Part shown: in pieces, positions 50,827 to 54,738 of the stretch
Layout: each line of letters starts with the position of its first letter
How positions within the stretch are numbered: the first letter of the stretch is position 1
NCBI GenBank assembly: GCA_020350825.1
Contig: CP070724.1
Span: forward strand, 853,765-908,502
DNA: 54,738 bases
Direction: 5' to 3'
From: Thermoplasmatales archaeon
GTDB lineage: Archaea; Thermoplasmatota; E2; DHVEG-1
Notes under the pieces: model-generated
Told to the model about the DNA's origin: nothing
Seen by the model: the letters and a program-made list of their open reading frames with translations, nothing else
Databases searched by the model: none
Program-made: the position numbers and the translations under genes

Positions 50827-52773
50827 TTATGTATATCCACCTATCTTAAGACTTGGATCACCGAGTAGTACCCATTCTTCAACCATTTTACAGTCTTCCA
50901 GATTTCCCATACCTGGAAATGTATCGAGATACTTGTTTATTGTGTCCCCCCATACTTTTCCAAGGATGTCAACACTATCGTTATATGTTTTGAAGAATTG
51001 CGTGTTTATGTATCCACTAAGGCCTTCAACGCAATCTGGCTCATTAATACCGTCGCCATCTAAATCACCGCCTTCTCCCATCATTCCATATCCTATCGCT
51101 GTTTCTCCAATGGTTGCAATAGATCCTCCTCCAATTTTTCTGGTAAGCCACCAGCCCCAACACTCTGGAATTGGAACACCATATGTGTGCATCCCCTGGG
51201 GATTCGATAAGGAGGCTAAAATCGTTACATTGAACTGACAATTATGAGATCCAGCTACAATACATACTGGAAGCTTCTCCTTATTTGACAGCCTTGGGAA
51301 TTTAAAAACATTTATTCCTTCAACCCAGGTTTCGAAATCACCAGGCCAATGTGTCGCCCAATTCAAAGCGTTGCCGAATCCTGCAAAAAATAGAAAACCG
51401 CATCCTTCCTTTACTGTTTTTACAATATCTTTTGTAGTGGGGACAAGACCTCCACCACCCTGATTAGATGCGTAGATCTTGACAGGATTGAAATCTGTCA
51501 TATATGACAATGATTTATTGCATATCTCTTCTCCCTCTAAGTAATTAGTGGTATCATTAAAAGATTCTCCTCCTACAGCAACCATTGTGTTGAACCATGA
51601 TGGATTTGCAGGTTCTTTTTCATAGTTGATTATTTTGTTGACCATTATTTTAACTTCAATTTTATTTCTACATGCAAGTCTCCCAAGGTATACATCTGGA
51701 TAAAGATGGATAATATCCTTTTCAAATGCGTCCCATTCCGCAAAAACACCATTTTCATTAGAATCCCAGGTTGAAAAATTTCCTACACCGTTGTAGATAT
51801 CTGCATAGTAAAGATCACAGATAAATCCGAGATCTACGGTATCATCTAGATTGCTATATCTAACAGGAAGATGCCAGGTTGCTGTACCTTGATTTGCATC
51901 ATCTCGTCCCGTTCCAAATATGTATGATTTCATACCACCAACAAGTAAAACATATTTGATACCATCAGTTTCAATAGCATCCTTAATGAAGTACTTGATC
52001 TTCTCGGGTTTGTCCACCCCAGTATACTCATCATATATATCTTCTGTTTTCTTAAGTGTTGTATTCACACCAACATCGTTTTTATGATCAACTAATTTAT
52101 CCAGAGCTTTAGAAAACTTTGACGGAGCAATAATCACCATATCAAACTCACTATTCTCTGGAAACGGATTTGTCAGAGGTTCATTGTAGGTTATTTTTAA
52201 TTCAAGGTTTTCAACATAATAGATAGTATCCATCGTAGGGTTATATCTAACAGGGTAAACCCTTATATTCAAGAAAGTTTTATGTTCACTATTCCTATCA
52301 AGCCCTCCACCAGTAATGTAGCTAAACCAATTATCAGGGAAAAGCTCGTCAGAATTATATATGGCTTCATCCATTGAATTTTCTAAAACAGTTTCTCCCT
52401 TTTCCAATACTATCGGTTTGGGAGCCGGTGCAATTTTCTTTGGTAAAACCATAGTTTTAACATCTTGTGATAAACACTCGATATCAACTATTTCTGTCCC
52501 AAATGGAAAACTCAACGTTGTTCTATATATTGGCAACATTGGTTCGTCTGCATATGATAAACGTCCATTTGCCCCTTCAACATTTATTTCTACATATGTT
52601 CCTTGCTCATTGATGTCCGGTTCTAAAAATTGTAGATTTATTGTTTCCTCATTTAATAAATATGGATTTTTTGTTTCTTTGTTAACAACAGCCTCTTTTC
52701 CTATACCGATGGCAGCAAAACTACTTATTAAGAGTAGACCTACTGCAACATACGACAAACTTTTCTTTTTCAT
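50827..52773 (-). CDS. Secreted C25-fold protein lacking both catalytic residues
   Basis: The 648-residue protein, from ATG 52773 behind GGAGGAAAATAAA, has the same architecture as the C25 peptidase at 22678: signal peptide, propeptide-like region, DLYYADIYNGVGNFSTWDSN and the closing LGDPSLKIGGY. At the catalytic positions SGHG is AGFG (Phe466) and GGCHN is AGSHN (Ser509), so both His and Cys are gone; a nearby Cys512 is unlikely to substitute. It may be a binding or regulatory pseudo-peptidase. The frame is intact over its full length, which argues against decay. Confidence 0.88.
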   Translation of the reverse strand: MKKKSLSYVAVGLLLISSFAAIGIGKEAVVNKETKNPYLLNEETINLQFLEPDINEQGTYVEINVEGANGRLSYADEPMLPIYRTTLSFPFGTEIVDIECLSQDVKTMVLPKKIAPAPKPIVLEKGETVLENSMDEAIYNSDELFPDNWFSYITGGGLDRNSEHKTFLNIRVYPVRYNPTMDTIYYVENLELKITYNEPLTNPFPENSEFDMVIIAPSKFSKALDKLVDHKNDVGVNTTLKKTEDIYDEYTGVDKPEKIKYFIKDAIETDGIKYVLLVGGMKSYIFGTGRDDANQGTATWHLPVRYSNLDDTVDLGFICDLYYADIYNGVGNFSTWDSNENGVFAEWDAFEKDIIHLYPDVYLGRLACRNKIEVKIMVNKIINYEKEPANPSWFNTMVAVGGESFNDTTNYLEGEEICNKSLSYMTDFNPVKIYASNQGGGGLVPTTKDIVKTVKEGCGFLFFAGFGNALNWATHWPGDFETWVEGINVFKFPRLSNKEKLPVCIVAGSHNCQFNVTILASLSNPQGMHTYGVPIPECWGWWLTRKIGGGSIATIGETAIGYGMMGEGGDLDGDGINEPDCVEGLSGYINTQFFKTYNDSVDILGKVWGDTINKYLDTFPGMGNLEDCKMVEEWVLLGDPSLKIGGYT

Positions 52774-52860
52774 TTTATTTTCCTCCATTCCTCAAAAATA
52801 AAAATTGAGTAAAATAGATATATATTTCTTAGATTTAAATGTTTTCCCCCAAGGATTTCA

Positions 52861-52878
52861 TTGCAACATCTGTATAAA
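52861..52878 (-). promoter_or_regulatory. TTGnnACAnnTGTnnCAA dyad, partial copy
   Basis: Plus-strand TTGCAACATCTGTATAAA, about 20 nt upstream of AACATTTAAATC, the TATA box of the C25-fold gene. Confidence 0.45.
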
Positions 52879-52892
52879 AACCAAATGTTAGT

Positions 52893-52914
52893 GGACTATT
52901 TTCACTTCCACAAT
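52893..52914 (-). repeat. Intergenic 3'-end motif copy
   Basis: Plus-strand GACTATTTTCACTTCCACAA with TCTATAGAATTAAAAAAAA after it, past the stop of the jelly-roll gene. Confidence 0.5.
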
Positions 52915-52976
52915 GACTCTATAGAATTAAAAAAAAGAGATAGCAGACATCTGCTATCTACTGAATTGTTCTCTGA

Positions 52977-54296
52977 CTACAAATCTATTTTATATACAAT
53001 TATAAATGGGCCGATTTTAAATGCATTGAAATGTCTAATCAGTCCACGTAGGTTTTCTGGCTGTACTGATATTGTTATATGAATACGTCCTACTGAAAAA
53101 AAGTATCCACTTTCTATTAGTTTAGTGCTCTCTGATTCCAACCTTTCAATAGTCCCATTTCCTACCAATTTTTCCCTAATTTGCAGTGGAGCCCAATGAA
53201 CAACCATTGTCCAATTAACATATGTTGCATTGTATTCTCCAGGGTTTTCGATATCGGCTTTTATTCCAAGTGAAATGGTCCTTATTTTTATGTCAATGTC
53301 GGGTGGTGGTAACAAAAAAAGATATGCCCATGTTTCAGCAACTGTAATTCGTGGTGGATTAGAAGAATCTTCCACTCTTAATGTAACATTAAATATCCCA
53401 AGATCCTCATAAAGATGTATAGGATCCTTTAGTATTGAAGAACCGCCGTCACCGAAATCCCAGTAATAATGATATGGTTTTGTCCCACCTTCAGCACGTC
53501 CATGAAATCTTACACCAGGGATAGTATAGTCATATTGCACCGGCCACCACCACTCATAGGGTCCATGATGATGACACCTAAATTCCTCTATATCAGCTAA
53601 CACTTTGATATCGTCAATGCTTAACTCTTGAGCTTGGGGTTGTTCGGTACTATTACTATAATATTGGAAACCAATTTTCACATCATTTTCACCGGCATAA
53701 CCTGATAAGGAAATCCAATTCCCATCATTAGTATAAATCCACTCCCAAGTAGGAAATCCACCAGTTAGGTAATCTTCACTCCAAATCAACGTCCAATTTG
53801 ACCCGCCATCAGTTGAAATACTAACATTAAAATTAGTAATATTTGCAACTTGAGACGTCCACCAATCTGCATACCAATAAAATTCTAGGTAGATGTTTGA
53901 ATATATACTGAAATCTAAACTCGGGGTAATCAGCCATTCGTCAAGTAGATCAAGTTCACTACCACGATGAACAGTACCACAGTAAGGTGAGCTATGGGGG
54001 ATAGTAGAGTCGATATACCACGTTTCAATCTGATTAGTTTGAATATGATCCCAGACCCCCCAGTCACCTGTTGGGGGTATGTTCCCATCTGTAAAGTTTT
54101 CCTCAAGTAAAATTTCATACTCTTGACCAAATACCATTGAAGGCACATATGGTGATTTATTAGTTTGAATATTCAGTTTTGATGTATCCATGGTGGTATT
54201 TGCCATTACTGATAGATTGGAAAACAATAGCACTAAAACAATTAGTAGCGCTCTAGCTCCTTTCACAATATTTTCTTTTTTAACTATATTTTTCAT
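52977..54296 (-). CDS. Secreted jelly-roll (choice-of-anchor type) protein with PKD and C-terminal beta domain
   Basis: The 439-residue protein starts at ATG 54296 behind GGGAGGAAAA. A signal peptide (about 1-33) precedes a jelly-roll of about 200 residues (ILLEENFTDGNIPPTGDWGV, DEWLITPSLDFSIYS, ELSIDDIKVLAD), the pattern of choice-of-anchor or MAM-like domains. A PKD domain follows (YHYYWDFGDGGSSILKDP). The C-terminal 100 residues (IKIRTISLGIKADIENPGEY) are a divergent form of the recurrent domain, ending GPFIIVYKIDL. It shows no catalytic motif, so adhesion or substrate binding is likely. Dyad element at 54376. Confidence 0.83.
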   Translation of the reverse strand: MKNIVKKENIVKGARALLIVLVLLFSNLSVMANTTMDTSKLNIQTNKSPYVPSMVFGQEYEILLEENFTDGNIPPTGDWGVWDHIQTNQIETWYIDSTIPHSSPYCGTVHRGSELDLLDEWLITPSLDFSIYSNIYLEFYWYADWWTSQVANITNFNVSISTDGGSNWTLIWSEDYLTGGFPTWEWIYTNDGNWISLSGYAGENDVKIGFQYYSNSTEQPQAQELSIDDIKVLADIEEFRCHHHGPYEWWWPVQYDYTIPGVRFHGRAEGGTKPYHYYWDFGDGGSSILKDPIHLYEDLGIFNVTLRVEDSSNPPRITVAETWAYLFLLPPPDIDIKIRTISLGIKADIENPGEYNATYVNWTMVVHWAPLQIREKLVGNGTIERLESESTKLIESGYFFSVGRIHITISVQPENLRGLIRHFNAFKIGPFIIVYKIDL

Positions 54297-54375
54297 TTTT
54301 TTTCCTCCCAAAAATATAAATCTATATTACCTTATATATTATTAGGTTATTTAAATATTCCCAATAAGAATTTTA

Positions 54376-54393
54376 TTGCAACATCTGTTACAA
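54376..54393 (-). promoter_or_regulatory. TTGnnACAnnTGTnnCAA dyad operator candidate
   Basis: Plus-strand TTGCAACATCTGTTACAA, about 17 nt upstream of the TATA box (ATTTAAATAACC) of the jelly-roll gene. Confidence 0.5.
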
Positions 54394-54405
54394 TTTAATG
54401 TTAGT

Positions 54406-54427
54406 GATCTGATTTCATCTCCATATT
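54406..54427 (-). repeat. Intergenic 3'-end motif copy
   Basis: Plus-strand GATCTGATTTCATCTCCATA, next to the dyad at 54376. Confidence 0.45.
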
Positions 54428-54449
54428 GCTATATAAAGATATAAAAATT

Positions 54450-54524
54450 GGGGAAGAAAAAGAGGAGGAAAAATTGGAAAGAACTCTCCTCTTCTCTCCA
54501 AACTGGGAGGCAAAAAATCCCCTC
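54450..54524 (-). ncRNA. Candidate hairpin RNA (copy E)
   Basis: Minus-strand GGAGAGAAGAGGAG pairs with CTCCTCTTTTTCTTCC inside an outer GGGGA/TTCCCC stem, then CCAATTTTTATATC. TTTTAAAATAC lies about 30 nt upstream. It could be the terminator of the partial gene upstream rather than a separate RNA. No gene otherwise lies between 54297 and 54613. Confidence 0.3.
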
Positions 54525-54613
54525 ACCAAATAATGGATATGTATTTTAAAATAAATATGATTTATGGTACAAAACTTTGTTAAAATAAAAAAAGAAAAGA
54601 GAGAGGTTTGGTT

Positions 54614-54738
54614 TTATAGACCAAGTATGTGCCTTATTACCGGGAACATATGTGGGTGGTTTTCTAGGAATCTTAGGAATAACATGTTTATGTTGAATGC
54701 TTTGTTTTTCGGTGTTGTAAGAGATACATCTATGATGC
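54614..54738 (-). CDS. C-terminal end of a secreted protein with amphipathic tail (runs off the window)
   Basis: Only the last 41 codons are present: IDVSLTTPKNKAFNINM followed by the tail LRFLENHPHMFPVIRHILG. The segment is almost identical to the end of the Omp28-like protein at 11580 (IDVSLTTPRNKPFSINL), so the missing part is probably a paralogue with the same beta-sandwich. The stop is followed on the minus strand by a T-rich tract (CTCTCTCTTTTCTTTTTTT), a probable U-rich terminator. Confidence 0.75.
   Translation of the reverse strand, partial: IIDVSLTTPKNKAFNINMLFLRFLENHPHMFPVIRHILGL

Noticed and set aside
1..54738. tRNA, rRNA, insertion sequences, att sites, replication origin
   Set aside because: I looked for cloverleaf-like GC-rich stretches, transposase motifs and long terminal inverted repeats and found none that could be supported by eye.

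Overview
The window looks like AT-rich archaeal DNA, most probably from the Thermoplasmata and resembling the sediment peptide degraders of Marine Benthic Group D (Thermoprofundales). The placement is inferred from content: a geranylgeranyl reductase for archaeal lipids, TATA-type promoters about 25 nt upstream of likely transcript starts, single-domain Lrp/AsnC (RAM) proteins, and a dense set of secreted peptidases of the C25, C13, M28 and M14 families. No rRNA or tRNA gene was seen, so the lineage cannot be fixed from this window.

Layout. 1-1576: a partial secreted protein, an Mth938-like gene and a 45-residue protein that both lack an AUG at the expected start, and a stand-alone RAM domain. 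1733-26601: an almost unbroken minus-strand run of secreted proteins: two M28 aminopeptidases, Omp28-like thioredoxin-fold proteins with FN3/PKD domains, PKD proteins, a C13 legumain-like peptidase, a 1266-residue C25-like protein and two further C25 peptidases. It is interrupted by geranylgeranyl reductase and by one plus-strand, domain-permuted Omp28-like protein. 26838-31070: a PAS/PAS/PAS histidine kinase with a coupled leader peptide, a GYD protein, an Lrp/AsnC regulator and a frameshifted Lrp paralogue. 31723-41627: a surface-glycan cluster (GT2, three GT4 enzymes, a CDP-glycerol glycerophosphotransferase-like protein, a radical SAM enzyme, a pyruvyltransferase-like protein, a flippase). 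42070-43419: a zinc finger/coiled-coil protein. 43725-54738: a second secreted-protein region (C25, a BNR-like protein, M14 carboxypeptidase, a C25 homologue that has lost both catalytic residues, a jelly-roll/PKD protein and a partial Omp28 relative) with an HTH regulator in its midst.

How it fits together. The secreted proteins share two kinds of C-terminal module: a beta-rich domain usually ending PGGGI/PGGGL, and a short amphipathic tail of the type LRFLExxPxxFPxLRxLLGL. They look like sorting or anchoring tags. The genes also share non-coding elements: (i) a TATACCAAACATTTAAAT promoter in front of five peptidase genes, one Omp28 gene and the HTH regulator; (ii) a TTGTTACAGATGTTGCAA-type dyad upstream of other secreted genes; (iii) a TAGAAGTTCTA dyad at three promoters; (iv) a motif with consensus TACTGATTTCATTTCCACAA (plus-strand sense) repeated about a dozen times just past gene ends; and (v) intergenic hairpins, two of which (49.6 and 50.4 kb) are near-copies with the same dyad and TATA box and no reading frame. 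Together these suggest a coordinated extracellular protein-degradation programme with its own promoters, candidate small RNAs and C-terminal tags. Sequence similarities were judged by eye; no alignment, folding or database search was run.
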